From positions 4,653,051 through 4,717,050 of the forward strand of contig NZ_CP124862.1 of NCBI RefSeq assembly GCF_030013905.1: a stretch of DNA of 64,000 nt. The letters run 5' to 3'. The notes below the pieces were generated by a model. It did not search any database and was not told the DNA's origin. It saw only the letters and a program-made list of their open reading frames with translations. This DNA is from Petroclostridium sp. X23. Lineage in GTDB: Bacteria; Bacillota; Clostridia; SK-Y3. Within the stretch, counting starts at the first letter, position 1. Each line of letters starts with the position of its first letter. Position numbers and translations under genes: made by a program. This document shows positions 42,376 to 51,117 of the stretch, in pieces.

Positions 42376-44345
42376 GACATTTATCAATAGATATAGAAAC
42401 TTTTTCAAGCGTTGACATTAAAAAAGCGGGATTGTACAAATATGTACAATCCCCTGATTTTCAAATTCTTTTATTCGCATATTCCTTTGATAATAAAGCA
42501 GTCCAAATTATTGATCTAGCAGAGGGCGAAAGTATTCCAGACAATATATTAACCGCCCTTCAGGATACTAATGTTATCAAGCACGCATACAACGCCCCTT
42601 TTGAATGGTATTCGCTTAATAAATTCTATTATTCACCCTTGGAACAATGGCGCTGTACTATGCTTCACGGTTTATATTGTGGATATACTGCAGGACTTGC
42701 AGCTACGGCTGTAGCGCTCGGGTTACCTGAGGATAAACGGAAAATGGGGGTAGGCAGGTCACTTATACGAACATTTTGTGTGCCTTGTAAACCCACAAAT
42801 AAAAATGGGCATAGAATGAGAACATTACCACATCACGAACCGGAGAAATGGCAATTATTCAAAGACTATTGTAAACAGGACGTAGTTACTGAAATGGAGA
42901 TAGAAAGAAGATTATCATTTTTTCCTGTGCCGGAGCAAGAACAAAAGTTATGGGAGTTAGATCAACAGATAAATGCTTATGGTGTAAAAGTAGACAAAGA
43001 ACTTATAGAAGGAGCATTATATTGCGATCAGATTGTAACCGATGAGCTAATGAATGAAGCTATAAAAATATCCGGATTAGATAACCCAAAAAGCGTAAAA
43101 CAGCTATCAAAATGGCTTGAAAAAGAAACGGGAGAAGAGATTACGGATTTACAGAAAGCTACAGTAAAAGATCTTATCAAGACCATTGACAGTGATACGG
43201 CAAAACGAATGTTAGAGATCCGCCAGGAACTTTCAAAAACAAGTGTTAAGAAGTATACAGCTATGGACGAGGCTGTTTGTGATGATGGCCGAATAAGAGG
43301 CCTTCTACAATTTTATGGAGCAAACAGGACCGGTAGATGGGCCGGCAGATTGGTGCAAGTGCAAAACCTACCTAGAAATTATTTAGAAACACTATCACAT
43401 GCTAGAGACTGTGTTAAAGCCAAAAAAGTAGATGTTCTAAAACTTATATACGGAAATATACCGGATACACTATCGCAGCTTATAAGAACAGCTTTTATTC
43501 CTTCCAACGGTAATGAATTTGTTGTGGCTGATTTTTCAGCAATAGAAGCCCGCGTCATTGCTTGGCTAGCAGGGGAGCAATGGAGGCTAGACGTATTTGC
43601 CACACACGGTAAAATATATGAGGCTTCAGCAAGTCAAATGTTCGGCGTTCCAATTGAAAAAATATCAAAAGGTAATCCGGAATACGATCTTCGGCAAAAG
43701 GGTAAAGTTGCTGAACTAGCATTAGGCTATCAGGGCGGATCCGGTGCTTTAATCTCCATGGGCGCACTGAATATGGGCCTAATAGAAGAAGAACTACCAG
43801 AAATCGTACGGAGATGGCGATCATCAAATAAGCGCATTGTAGATCTATGGTATAGTATCGAGAACGCAGCGCTAGAAGTGATGAGAACAGGTCAGCCGGT
43901 AGGGATGAAAGGCTTAATACTAGCTCGTGAAGGCGATTACAATAATCAACAGGACTTTTTAACTATAACACTGCCGAGTGGCCGTAAATTATTCTATACA
44001 AAACCGTTTCTATCACAGAATGATTTTGGAAAAGAAGCTGTTCATTATCATGGGATCAACCAAAATACTAAGAAGTGGGAAGTTATTCCGACTTATGGAG
44101 GCAAGTTGGTAGAGAATATAGTTCAAGCCATTGCAAGGGATTGTTTAGCAGAAAGCATTAAAAGGCTTAGTTCTGCTGGGTATCAAACTGTTATGCATAT
44201 ACATGATGAGTGCGTACTAGACGTTCCGGCGGAAAAAGTGGATCTTGATCGTGTATGTGAAATAATGGGGCAACCAATACAGTGGGCATCTGGATTATTG
44301 CTTAGAGCAGATGGTTTTATAACAAAGTATTATAAAAAAGATTAA
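42372..44345 (+). CDS. phage DNA polymerase I-family enzyme
   Basis: Residues 1-190 form a DnaQ-like 3'-5' exonuclease (DIE at 7-9, HNAPFE-type HAYNAPFE, and YCKQD). The family A polymerase domain has motif A ADFSAIEARVIAWLAGE, an O-helix-like KVAELALGYQGG and motif C HIHDECVLDVP. No 5' nuclease domain. At 657 residues it matches phage PolA proteins. It is the replicative polymerase of the prophage. Confidence 0.95.
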   Translation: MRHLSIDIETFSSVDIKKAGLYKYVQSPDFQILLFAYSFDNKAVQIIDLAEGESIPDNILTALQDTNVIKHAYNAPFEWYSLNKFYYSPLEQWRCTMLHGLYCGYTAGLAATAVALGLPEDKRKMGVGRSLIRTFCVPCKPTNKNGHRMRTLPHHEPEKWQLFKDYCKQDVVTEMEIERRLSFFPVPEQEQKLWELDQQINAYGVKVDKELIEGALYCDQIVTDELMNEAIKISGLDNPKSVKQLSKWLEKETGEEITDLQKATVKDLIKTIDSDTAKRMLEIRQELSKTSVKKYTAMDEAVCDDGRIRGLLQFYGANRTGRWAGRLVQVQNLPRNYLETLSHARDCVKAKKVDVLKLIYGNIPDTLSQLIRTAFIPSNGNEFVVADFSAIEARVIAWLAGEQWRLDVFATHGKIYEASASQMFGVPIEKISKGNPEYDLRQKGKVAELALGYQGGSGALISMGALNMGLIEEELPEIVRRWRSSNKRIVDLWYSIENAALEVMRTGQPVGMKGLILAREGDYNNQQDFLTITLPSGRKLFYTKPFLSQNDFGKEAVHYHGINQNTKKWEVIPTYGGKLVENIVQAIARDCLAESIKRLSSAGYQTVMHIHDECVLDVPAEKVDLDRVCEIMGQPIQWASGLLLRADGFITKYYKKD

Positions 44346-44369
44346 ATACCATATATTGTGGTGTTGTGC

Positions 44370-44413
44370 TTGTCCACAACAAATTAACAACAGTATCCAC
44401 AGAGTTATCCACA
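44370..44413 (+). promoter_or_regulatory. cluster of three DnaA-box-like 9-mers
   Basis: TTGTCCACA (44370), GTATCCACA (44393) and TTATCCACA (44405, perfect consensus) all face the same way within 44 bases, in the gap behind the polymerase gene. Confidence 0.65.
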
Positions 44414-44437
44414 TTGCAAGAAGGAGAGGATCAACTG

Positions 44438-44608
44438 ATGGCGAGTAAGAACGAAGAAAAACTTAAGTTAGAGAGGCCGGGAAAAAAGAGGATAAGAGTA
44501 AAGCCGGATTTTATTATAAAAATCATTGATAATCCTCGTGACGATGGAATTAGCCCTGGCAATGTAGTTATAGCAGCAGAGGTTATTTCAAATAAAAGAA
44601 GAGCTTAA
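44438..44608 (+). CDS. small basic phage protein
   Basis: ATG 44438 follows AAGGAGAGG; the longer open frame from 44366 covers the DnaA boxes and is unlikely. The 56 residues are basic at first (KLERPGKKRIRVKPDF). Function unknown. Confidence 0.6.
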   Translation: MASKNEEKLKLERPGKKRIRVKPDFIIKIIDNPRDDGISPGNVVIAAEVISNKRRA

Positions 44609-44651
44609 AAACGGCAACAAAATACGAAGTTAAAAGAGAGGGGATAAGACA

Positions 44652-45161
44652 GTGGAAAAATTTTATATAGTGACAGAGGAATCAGAGCTGCATCAAGAAT
44701 ATTTTGAACACCAGAAAAATGTAAAGGTAATAAATGACCACGTAATAGATTTCATGAAAGACCAAGGAATTGAAACAACTAAGTATTATCCGGCTAATGA
44801 TACTCTTTATATAATCCCAACACAAAAAGATGCTGCAAAGTTTGCAAAGGTATTGGCTAAACAAGTAAATGATGGCTTAAGATCATTTAAAAAGAATAGC
44901 GCTATCTGTAAAGAGTGGGTCAAGTCATTAAAAGGTAAAGGACTTAAAGTATTGAGTAAACCTCATATTTTTATGTACTTCAGAGGTTATGAGCGATTCA
45001 GTTGGAGATTGTTTGATGTAGATAATACTCTGTATTGTTCTTATTCTTGTAATTCTGATTCGATTGATACTCCAAAAGGCTTTACTGTAATTAAGGCAAG
45101 TGAGTTCTACAAGGTAATTGAGGACTACAACGAAAAAATTAAAAATGAGCAAACCGCGTGA
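44652..45161 (+). CDS. phage protein of unknown function
   Basis: A 169-residue soluble protein beginning at GTG 44652 after AGAGGGG. It has mixed alpha/beta character and no recognised motif. It sits between replication genes and the accessory cassette. Confidence 0.65.
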   Translation: MEKFYIVTEESELHQEYFEHQKNVKVINDHVIDFMKDQGIETTKYYPANDTLYIIPTQKDAAKFAKVLAKQVNDGLRSFKKNSAICKEWVKSLKGKGLKVLSKPHIFMYFRGYERFSWRLFDVDNTLYCSYSCNSDSIDTPKGFTVIKASEFYKVIEDYNEKIKNEQTA

Positions 45162-45185
45162 AATGTACGTTGAACGGAGGTTATT

Positions 45186-45326
45186 ATGACAAAGGTTATA
45201 TGTGAATGTGGTAGAGCAATGGATTATTTTCTAGGAATGTTTCATTGCAAATGCGGCAAAGTTAAATCTATTTTTGAAGTTGAGAATTATATTGATGGGT
45301 TTAAAAAAGATGGCGATAGTAAATAA
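45186..45326 (+). CDS. 46-residue zinc-ribbon protein
   Basis: ATG 45186 after CGGAGG. Two knuckles, CECG and CKCG, 19 residues apart, make a minimal zinc ribbon. Unknown role. Confidence 0.65.
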   Translation: MTKVICECGRAMDYFLGMFHCKCGKVKSIFEVENYIDGFKKDGDSK

Positions 45327-45360
45327 ATTGCATTTTATCATAGAAAGTGAGGAGAAATAA

Positions 45361-46212
45361 TTGATTGATTTATTATTAGGTGGTAGCCCATGCCAGGGGT
45401 TTAGCTTTGCAGGGAAACAGTTGAATTTTTTTGACCCTAGAAGTAAATTATTCTTTGATTATGTAAAAGCATTAGAAATTTTAAAACCAAAATATTTTCT
45501 TCTTGAAAATGTAAAAATGAAGAAAGAATATCAAGACGTTATTAGTAAATATTTAGGGGTTGAGCCTATTGAAATCAATTCTGCATTAGTATCTGAACAA
45601 AACAGAGCAAGATTATACTGGTCTAATATTCCAAATATAAAGCAGCCGGAAGATAGAAAAGTGACAATACAGTTAGAGCAAGATGAATTTCCGGCATATA
45701 TGGATATAAACAGAGACATACGTAAAACTGAAAAATTTGCTTGTTTAACGGCTACATATTGGAAAGGAATTAGGGGGGCTGGAAGACCTTTTGCAAGCAA
45801 AAAAGTTGGCAATTATGATGATGTTAGAAAGTATCAAAGAATGCTAACGCCAGAGGAATGCGAGAGGCTTCAAACATTGCCAATAGGATATACAGAAGGG
45901 ATAAGTAACACTCAACGTTATACTGCTTTAGGCAATGGTTGGACAATAGATGTAATTGTACATATTTTGAGTTTTATTCCGGATAAATATTTGCAAACAG
46001 TTGTAAGTTTATTCGATGGCATATCATGCGGTCAAGTTGCCCTTGAAAGAGCCGGAAAGGTATATAACCAATACTATGCATCGGAAATTCAAAAACATGC
46101 GATCCAAGTCACTATGAAGAATTATCCTCACACAATGCAGTTAGGTGACGTTACAAAGATTGACTGGGAAGCGTTTAAAAATAGGCTGAGTTTAATTCAA
46201 AAAGTATCATAG
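45361..46212 (+). CDS. circularly permuted DNA cytosine-C5 methyltransferase
   Basis: Start TTG 45361 after GAGGAG. The motif order is permuted: catalytic motif IV GGSPCQG (7-13) comes first, then VI LLENV (48-51), VIII QNRARLYW (80-87), a short target-recognition region, and X GNGWTIDVI (191-199). Only then come motif I SLFDGISCGQVALERAG (216-232), II ASEI and III LGDVTKID (261-268). All catalytic and SAM-binding motifs are present, so the fold could close normally. Ordinary phage relatives have I-III at the N-terminus. It likely modifies phage DNA against host restriction. No restriction partner is nearby. Confidence 0.9.
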   Translation: MIDLLLGGSPCQGFSFAGKQLNFFDPRSKLFFDYVKALEILKPKYFLLENVKMKKEYQDVISKYLGVEPIEINSALVSEQNRARLYWSNIPNIKQPEDRKVTIQLEQDEFPAYMDINRDIRKTEKFACLTATYWKGIRGAGRPFASKKVGNYDDVRKYQRMLTPEECERLQTLPIGYTEGISNTQRYTALGNGWTIDVIVHILSFIPDKYLQTVVSLFDGISCGQVALERAGKVYNQYYASEIQKHAIQVTMKNYPHTMQLGDVTKIDWEAFKNRLSLIQKVS

Positions 46213-46246
46213 ATTATGCGTTAAATTAAAGATTGGAGGGGTTAAG

Positions 46247-46402
46247 ATGAATAACAAAAGTAAATGGAGAGTAATGGCAGATACAACAGGAGGATTTTTA
46301 TTAGGGGCAAACATTAACTGTAACAGAATCGGAGGTACCGCAGAAGCATATTTGGCAGTGTACTTAGGACCGGTAATGGTTTGCATAGGGTACTTCGCAT
46401 AA
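46247..46402 (+). CDS. 51-residue hydrophobic phage protein
   Basis: ATG 46247 after TTGGAGGGG. Gly-rich and hydrophobic (GGFLLGANINCN ... LAVYLGPVMVCIGYFA), perhaps membrane-associated. Unknown. Confidence 0.55.
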   Translation: MNNKSKWRVMADTTGGFLLGANINCNRIGGTAEAYLAVYLGPVMVCIGYFA

Positions 46403-46461
46403 TAAATCGGAGGGGTAACACCCTCCTGGAACTAAATAGTAGTTTAATGGAGGTCTTTTGT

Positions 46462-46764
46462 ATGGATAGACGTAAGAATATGTGTTTTAATATTGTGTCA
46501 ATATACTATGGCGATAGGCCTTTAGCTACCAGGGGGAAGCCAAGCGAAAGCAAGGATTATTATTTTAGGTGCTATGCTTCTGCAGGTTCTAATGATTGTG
46601 GATATCGACAGGCGTCCACTATAGAAGATTTGTGTAATGGGTGTAAAAAATATAATTACATTAAGCCATTAACTAAGGAAGAAATTAGAGAAAAATATTA
46701 TGCTGGGAAGCAAAGAGAGGTTATGGTAGTTAGTACAAGCGGTTGGCATTTTAAAACTGTATAA
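46462..46764 (+). CDS. Cys-containing phage protein of unknown function
   Basis: ATG 46462 after TGGAGG gives 100 residues. Cysteines in FRCYASAGSNDCGYR and LCNGCKK may bind zinc. The open frame upstream of the ATG is not supported. Function unknown. Confidence 0.62.
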   Translation: MDRRKNMCFNIVSIYYGDRPLATRGKPSESKDYYFRCYASAGSNDCGYRQASTIEDLCNGCKKYNYIKPLTKEEIREKYYAGKQREVMVVSTSGWHFKTV

Positions 46765-46803
46765 TTCTACGGTAAATAAGGTTTTAGGATTGGAGTGATA
46801 TTT

Positions 46804-47049
46804 ATGATATGCAAAGATTGCTTATTCCATAAAGAATGTAACAATGAGCAGGATAAAATATGTAGTGATTTTCTTCTTGAAATTTGTAAAAGTAATTTAT
46901 ACAAAAAAGTAAATGAAGAAGAAACATTATTAGAGTTTATCAGAAATTCCGAGAAAGAATTTGATTTTGAAGAAGAAGATCTGGAGACTATGTCGGAAGA
47001 TGATTTTACTGAGTATGTAAATTATTTAGCTGAGTTGTGGGATAAGTAA
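46804..47049 (+). CDS. acidic phage protein with N-terminal Cys knuckles
   Basis: ATG 46804 after TTGGAG. The N-terminus MICKDCLFHKECNNEQDKIC carries four Cys; the C-terminal half is strongly acidic (FEEEDLETMSEDDF). Acidic small phage proteins can mimic DNA, but this is only a possibility. Confidence 0.6.
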   Translation: MICKDCLFHKECNNEQDKICSDFLLEICKSNLYKKVNEEETLLEFIRNSEKEFDFEEEDLETMSEDDFTEYVNYLAELWDK

Positions 47050-47078
47050 ATGATTAAGATATGAAAGAAGGTTGTTGC

Positions 47079-47291
47079 TTGAATATCAAATGTTATTTAA
47101 TATCAAATGGCGAGTTTAAAGCAGTTGAAATAGAAGAAAAACTCTTATTAGATTTAGTTAAAAGCCTAAGATACAAAGGGATTGAAACTGTTCATTTTTC
47201 TGAAAGCAGCATAGATGTTGAAGGAGTATACATACCAGCGAAAGAAAGTAAAGCAACATTTATGATATTACCTAATACCAATACAGAGTAA
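47079..47291 (+). CDS. small phage protein
   Basis: TTG 47079 (MNIKCYLISNGEFKAVEIEE) follows AGAAGG at good spacing; ATG 47061 is an alternative. About 70 residues, beta-rich, unknown. Confidence 0.55.
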   Translation: MNIKCYLISNGEFKAVEIEEKLLLDLVKSLRYKGIETVHFSESSIDVEGVYIPAKESKATFMILPNTNTE

Positions 47292-47307
47292 AGGAGGATA
47301 AGGAATA

Positions 47308-47481
47308 ATGAAATATCAAGAAAGGCTTCATCTTAACAGCAAAGTCAAATGGACAAGTGAAGAAATTAAAAATATTGAAAAAGAAGAGAAATTCAAGGTT
47401 TTAGAATACAATCTTATTGGCATAAAAGAAAACAGTGAATATGTATATGACGCACTAGTAGAGTGGGAATTTACACAGTAA
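47308..47481 (+). CDS. 57-residue phage protein
   Basis: ATG 47308 after AAGGAGGAT. Charged, with a KNIEKEEKFK helix. Unknown. Confidence 0.55.
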   Translation: MKYQERLHLNSKVKWTSEEIKNIEKEEKFKVLEYNLIGIKENSEYVYDALVEWEFTQ

Positions 47482-47518
47482 AGACAGTTTCAATGTTGAA
47501 TTTGAAAGGATGAATTAC

Positions 47519-47671
47519 ATGGAAAGTATTGAATGTGAAAAATGCACTTCTAAAATAGAAAAGTACGAACACTATGTTGAACTAGAAGATGGAACCATTT
47601 TATGTGAAAATTGTTTATTTGATATGGCAATAAAACGCTATAATGCATTAGAAAAACAGCAAAAATTTTAG
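47519..47671 (+). CDS. 50-residue zinc-finger-like phage protein
   Basis: ATG 47519 after GAAAGG. IECEKCTSK and LCENCLFD form two CxxC knuckles typical of a small treble-clef or ribbon. Unknown partner. Confidence 0.6.
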   Translation: MESIECEKCTSKIEKYEHYVELEDGTILCENCLFDMAIKRYNALEKQQKF

Positions 47672-47686
47672 TATGAGGTGATTAGA

Positions 47687-47890
47687 ATGACAAAAGGTGA
47701 GGTTGATTACGCTATAAGGCAAGCATTGAATAATTTTGATAAATGGAATGATTGTACAGGTGCTATCACAAAAGGAACGTGCTGGTATTATGAAGCACAG
47801 GCATGTATAGAAGATGCAGTAAGAATAGGTGCAAAGATTGCATGTGAAGGTATAAAAGCAAATTTAAGTGACATTATTGAATCAGATTAA
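47687..47890 (+). CDS. small phage protein
   Basis: ATG 47687 after GAGGTG. 67 residues, helical, with two Cys. Unknown. Confidence 0.55.
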   Translation: MTKGEVDYAIRQALNNFDKWNDCTGAITKGTCWYYEAQACIEDAVRIGAKIACEGIKANLSDIIESD

Positions 47891-47901
47891 AGGACAGATT
47901 A

Positions 47902-48036
47902 ATGGAGGTTTTTATAAAACAAATTACAAAATGGACAGATATAAAAATTAAAACTTCTTTTTCGGAATGGTTATTATGGATTTTAGTGCTTTTAGGGATG
48001 TCTAGTCCAGTGATTATTTATTTCACATTGCGCTAA
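47902..48036 (+). CDS. 44-residue phage membrane protein
   Basis: ATG 47902 after AAAGGA. One transmembrane helix (WLLWILVLLGMSSPVIIYF) after a short cationic start. Unknown. Confidence 0.55.
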   Translation: MEVFIKQITKWTDIKIKTSFSEWLLWILVLLGMSSPVIIYFTLR

Positions 48037-48065
48037 AGCTAGATTTGGGAAGGATGGGGATAAGA

Positions 48066-48422
48066 ATGAACGGAATACAAGACAGTGGAAAACGTGAGGA
48101 ATTTGGTACGGGAGCAATAAGAGATATCCAAACAGGTAAAGGACGTTTTGATTTGATTAGCCCTGAAGGTCTTTTCAGGTTAGCACGATGGTACGAACTA
48201 GGGACTTTAAAATATTCAGATCGGAATTGGGAAAAAGGGATACCGATATCGCGCTGTATTAGTTCGGCATTTAGGCACTTAGTAAAATATATGGCCGGGT
48301 GGACAGATGAGGATCATTTGGCAGCAGTAGCCTGGAATGTGTTTGCTATTATGCACTTTGAAAGATACAGACCCGATCTTGATGATAGATCTAAAGATAT
48401 AACAGATAAAGAACCGCAGTAA
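48066..48422 (+). CDS. dATP/dGTP diphosphohydrolase N-terminal-type protein (DUF5664)
   Basis: ATG 48066 after GGGGAT. The block GAIRDIQTGKGRFDLISPEG, then DRNWEKGIPISR and DEDHLAAVAWN is that of the DUF5664 family, linked to phage nucleotide-pool (MazG-like all-alpha) hydrolases. The acidic/His residues for metal binding are present. It may lower host dATP or dGTP, or remodel nucleotides for phage replication. Confidence 0.8.
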   Translation: MNGIQDSGKREEFGTGAIRDIQTGKGRFDLISPEGLFRLARWYELGTLKYSDRNWEKGIPISRCISSAFRHLVKYMAGWTDEDHLAAVAWNVFAIMHFERYRPDLDDRSKDITDKEPQ

Positions 48423-48453
48423 AGGCTTTTTATCGCAATGGGGGTGAGCACTT

Positions 48454-50847
48454 TTGAATTTTGAAAATGATAGAAAAATTATAATCTCATCTGCTGGCAG
48501 TCGTAAAGCTACGTATTGGCCTACTCAAGTAATTTATTGGTCAGAATTTGTTGAGAAGCTGCATACACCGGTTCGTGGAACCGAAACACTGGTAGAATAC
48601 TTACGCCTACCTAAAAGTAAGCAAGACGAGTTAAAGGACGTAGGCGGCTTTGTAGCAGGGACATTAAACGGCAATAAAAGAAAAGCGAATAACGTTACTG
48701 GGCGAGATGTTATAACTCTTGATCTCGACAACATTCCACCAGGCGGCACACAGGATACTTTACGCCGCATAGACGGATTAGGATGCGGATATTGCGTTTA
48801 TTCTACCCGTAAGCATGAAGAAGCGAAACCCCGTTTACGCGTACTAATACCGCTTAACCGAACGGCTACAACAGATGAATATGAACCATTATCACGAAAA
48901 CTGGCTAGCATAATAGGAATAAAATTATGCGATCCAAGTACGTTCGAAGCTTCAAGACTCATGTATTGGCCGTCATGTTGTGCTGATAGTCAATTCGTTT
49001 ATAGATATGGGGATAAACCTTTTCTTGATTGTGACGGGCTATTGGCAACATATACAGATTGGAGAAACGTTGCCGAGTGGCCGGAGGTACCGGGTGTACA
49101 ACAGAAGCATGTTAAACTGGCGGCAAGGCAAGGAGATCCTACATCAAAGACAGGTATAGTCGGTGCGTTTTGCAAAACCTATGATATTTATAAGGCTATG
49201 GCCACATTTTTACCAGGCGCATATGATGCTTGCGACGATGGATCAGAACGTTTCACCTTTACAGGAGGTAGTACAGTCGGCGGTGCCGTAATATATGATA
49301 ATGGAAACTTTCTTTATTCACACCATGCTACAGACCCTGCAGGCGGAAAGCTGTGTAATGCTTTCGATCTCGTTAGGTTGCATAAATTTGCAGAGTTAGA
49401 CGATGATGCAAAGCCGGATACTCCTACAAATAAACTGCCTTCTTATTCTGCAATGTGTGAGCTGGCGGTGAACGATAAACAGGTGGCGGCGCTAATTAAC
49501 CAGGAAAGATATGAAAAAGCTACCCAAGATTTTAATACCGCACCTGACGATACGGCTAACTGGATTAGCAAGCTTGCCCTATCAACTACTACTGGTGCAC
49601 CAGCTAAGACAACAGATAATGTGTTAATCATTTTAGAAAATGATCCGCTGTTAAAAGATAAGTTAGCATTTGATGAATTTGCTAATCGGGGGCTTGTGCT
49701 TGGTTCATTACCGTGGAACGCTTGCACGGATCGGCGCCAATGGACTGACGTGGATGATGCAGGACTAAGGCATTATCTTGAACGAACTTATGGCATAACT
49801 GGAAAAGAACGTATTTATGATGCAGCTGCTTTGTGTGCGCATAAGCATACCATCAATGATGTGAGGGATTATCTTAATAGCTTGAATTGGGACAGCGTAA
49901 GGCGGCTTGATACACTGCTGATTGATTATCTAGGGGCAAAAGACACGTCTTATACTAGGGCTGTAATACGCAAGTCTTTAACGGCTGCCGTGGCACGTGC
50001 TATGAACCCTGGTTGCAAATATGATTACATGCCTATATTTGCAGGTCCTCAGGGGTTGGGTAAAAGCACTTTTTTAGCAATGTTAGGGAAACAATGGTAC
50101 TCTGACAGTCTCACCACTTTTGACGGGAAAGAAGCATCAGAAATGATACAAGGGGTATGGGTAAATGAATTAGGGGAGCTGAATGGATTAAGCAAGTCGG
50201 AAACTAATGCTGTCAAGCAATTCTTAAGCCGCCGAGAGGATATATTCCGGGAGCCTTACGGACGTAGAACTAAAAACTTTCCGCGAAGATGCGTATTCTT
50301 CGGAACAACAAATGATAGTGAATTTCTGAGAGATAGAACTGGCAATAGGCGTTTTTGGCCGGTAGATGTAGGCATCCAACAACCTACTAAAAGCGTATTC
50401 AAAGACCTTGAAAATGAAGTGGATCAGGTATGGGCTGAAGCTTTTTGCTACTGGCAGCTAGGTGAAAGACTCTATTTAACTGGTGACGCTGAAATAGAAT
50501 CCAAGGTAGAGCAGGAAGCGCATAGAGAAAGCAATGCCAAAGAAGGGATTATTCGTGAATTTGTAGAGCGGTGTGTACCCTTAGATTGGGATAAACGGTC
50601 ATTGGGAGAAAGGCGGCTTTATTGGTCGGGCGAGTTTGGCAGGGATACTGGAGATACAGTGAAGCGTGACCGGATATGTGCTGCAGAGATATGGTACGAA
50701 TGCCTGGGAGGGGATATAAAGTATATGAAGAAAACAGATACCCGAGAAATAAATGAAATACTAAAAAATATAGATGGTTGGAAAATGCATAAAAGCACGT
50801 GTAGATTTGGCCCATATGGGCCGCAAAGAGGTCTAATAAAGTTGTAA
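48454..50847 (+). CDS. VapE-type phage primase-helicase
   Basis: A 797-residue replication protein. The N-terminal half resembles an archaeo-eukaryotic-type primase (LDLDNIPPGGT, STRKHEEAKPRLRVLIPL). The C-terminal half is the VirE/VapE P-loop ATPase with Walker A GPQGLGKS at 531-538, LGELNGLSKSE and FFGTTNDSEFLRDRTGNRRF. Start TTG 48454, after GGGGGTGAGC. Its stop codon lies within the first unit of the TGTAACATT array. Confidence 0.93.
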   Translation: MNFENDRKIIISSAGSRKATYWPTQVIYWSEFVEKLHTPVRGTETLVEYLRLPKSKQDELKDVGGFVAGTLNGNKRKANNVTGRDVITLDLDNIPPGGTQDTLRRIDGLGCGYCVYSTRKHEEAKPRLRVLIPLNRTATTDEYEPLSRKLASIIGIKLCDPSTFEASRLMYWPSCCADSQFVYRYGDKPFLDCDGLLATYTDWRNVAEWPEVPGVQQKHVKLAARQGDPTSKTGIVGAFCKTYDIYKAMATFLPGAYDACDDGSERFTFTGGSTVGGAVIYDNGNFLYSHHATDPAGGKLCNAFDLVRLHKFAELDDDAKPDTPTNKLPSYSAMCELAVNDKQVAALINQERYEKATQDFNTAPDDTANWISKLALSTTTGAPAKTTDNVLIILENDPLLKDKLAFDEFANRGLVLGSLPWNACTDRRQWTDVDDAGLRHYLERTYGITGKERIYDAAALCAHKHTINDVRDYLNSLNWDSVRRLDTLLIDYLGAKDTSYTRAVIRKSLTAAVARAMNPGCKYDYMPIFAGPQGLGKSTFLAMLGKQWYSDSLTTFDGKEASEMIQGVWVNELGELNGLSKSETNAVKQFLSRREDIFREPYGRRTKNFPRRCVFFGTTNDSEFLRDRTGNRRFWPVDVGIQQPTKSVFKDLENEVDQVWAEAFCYWQLGERLYLTGDAEIESKVEQEAHRESNAKEGIIREFVERCVPLDWDKRSLGERRLYWSGEFGRDTGDTVKRDRICAAEIWYECLGGDIKYMKKTDTREINEILKNIDGWKMHKSTCRFGPYGPQRGLIKL

Positions 50848-51087
50848 CATTCTCTGTAACATTCTCCGGTTTTGTAACATTCTATTGTAACATTGTAACA
50901 TTTAAAAATCGGAATGTTACAGAGAATGTTACAGAGTGAAAACCGCATTAATAAAGGGTTTATATAGTATTTGTAACATTGTAACATTTATCTATATATA
51001 AATAATAAATAAATAGAATAGGCATATATATACACGCCTACACGCCTATATACGTGTATATATAGGAAAAAGCGCCACAATGTTACA
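50843..51087. repeat. array of ten TGTAACATT 9-mers (iteron-like)
   Basis: Exact forward copies begin at 50843, 50855, 50873, 50886, 50894, 50972 and 50980; exact inverted copies (AATGTTACA) at 50913, 50925 and 51079. Spacings of 12 or 8 bases recur. The pairs 50843-50864 and 50912-50933 form a perfect 22-bp inverted repeat. It covers almost the entire 270-base gap between the primase-helicase and nuclease genes. Confidence 0.88.
50991..51066. other. AT-rich segment with CACGCCTA repeats and a palindrome
   Basis: Long A/T runs (50991-51019) are followed by TATATACACG...CGTGTATATA, an inverted repeat around two direct ACACGCCTA units. Next to the 9-mer array this looks like a DNA-unwinding element. 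Confidence 0.6.
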
Positions 51088-51117
51088 CCGCAAGAATTTT
51101 GAAAGGGATGAGTAGCC

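Noticed and set aside
44370..44413. Chromosomal oriC
   Set aside because: The boxes lie inside an intact prophage beside its polymerase; no dnaA or dnaN nearby.
44366..44437. Upstream extension of the small basic gene from TTG 44366
   Set aside because: The extension covers the DnaA-box cluster, while AAGGAGAGG stands directly before ATG 44438.
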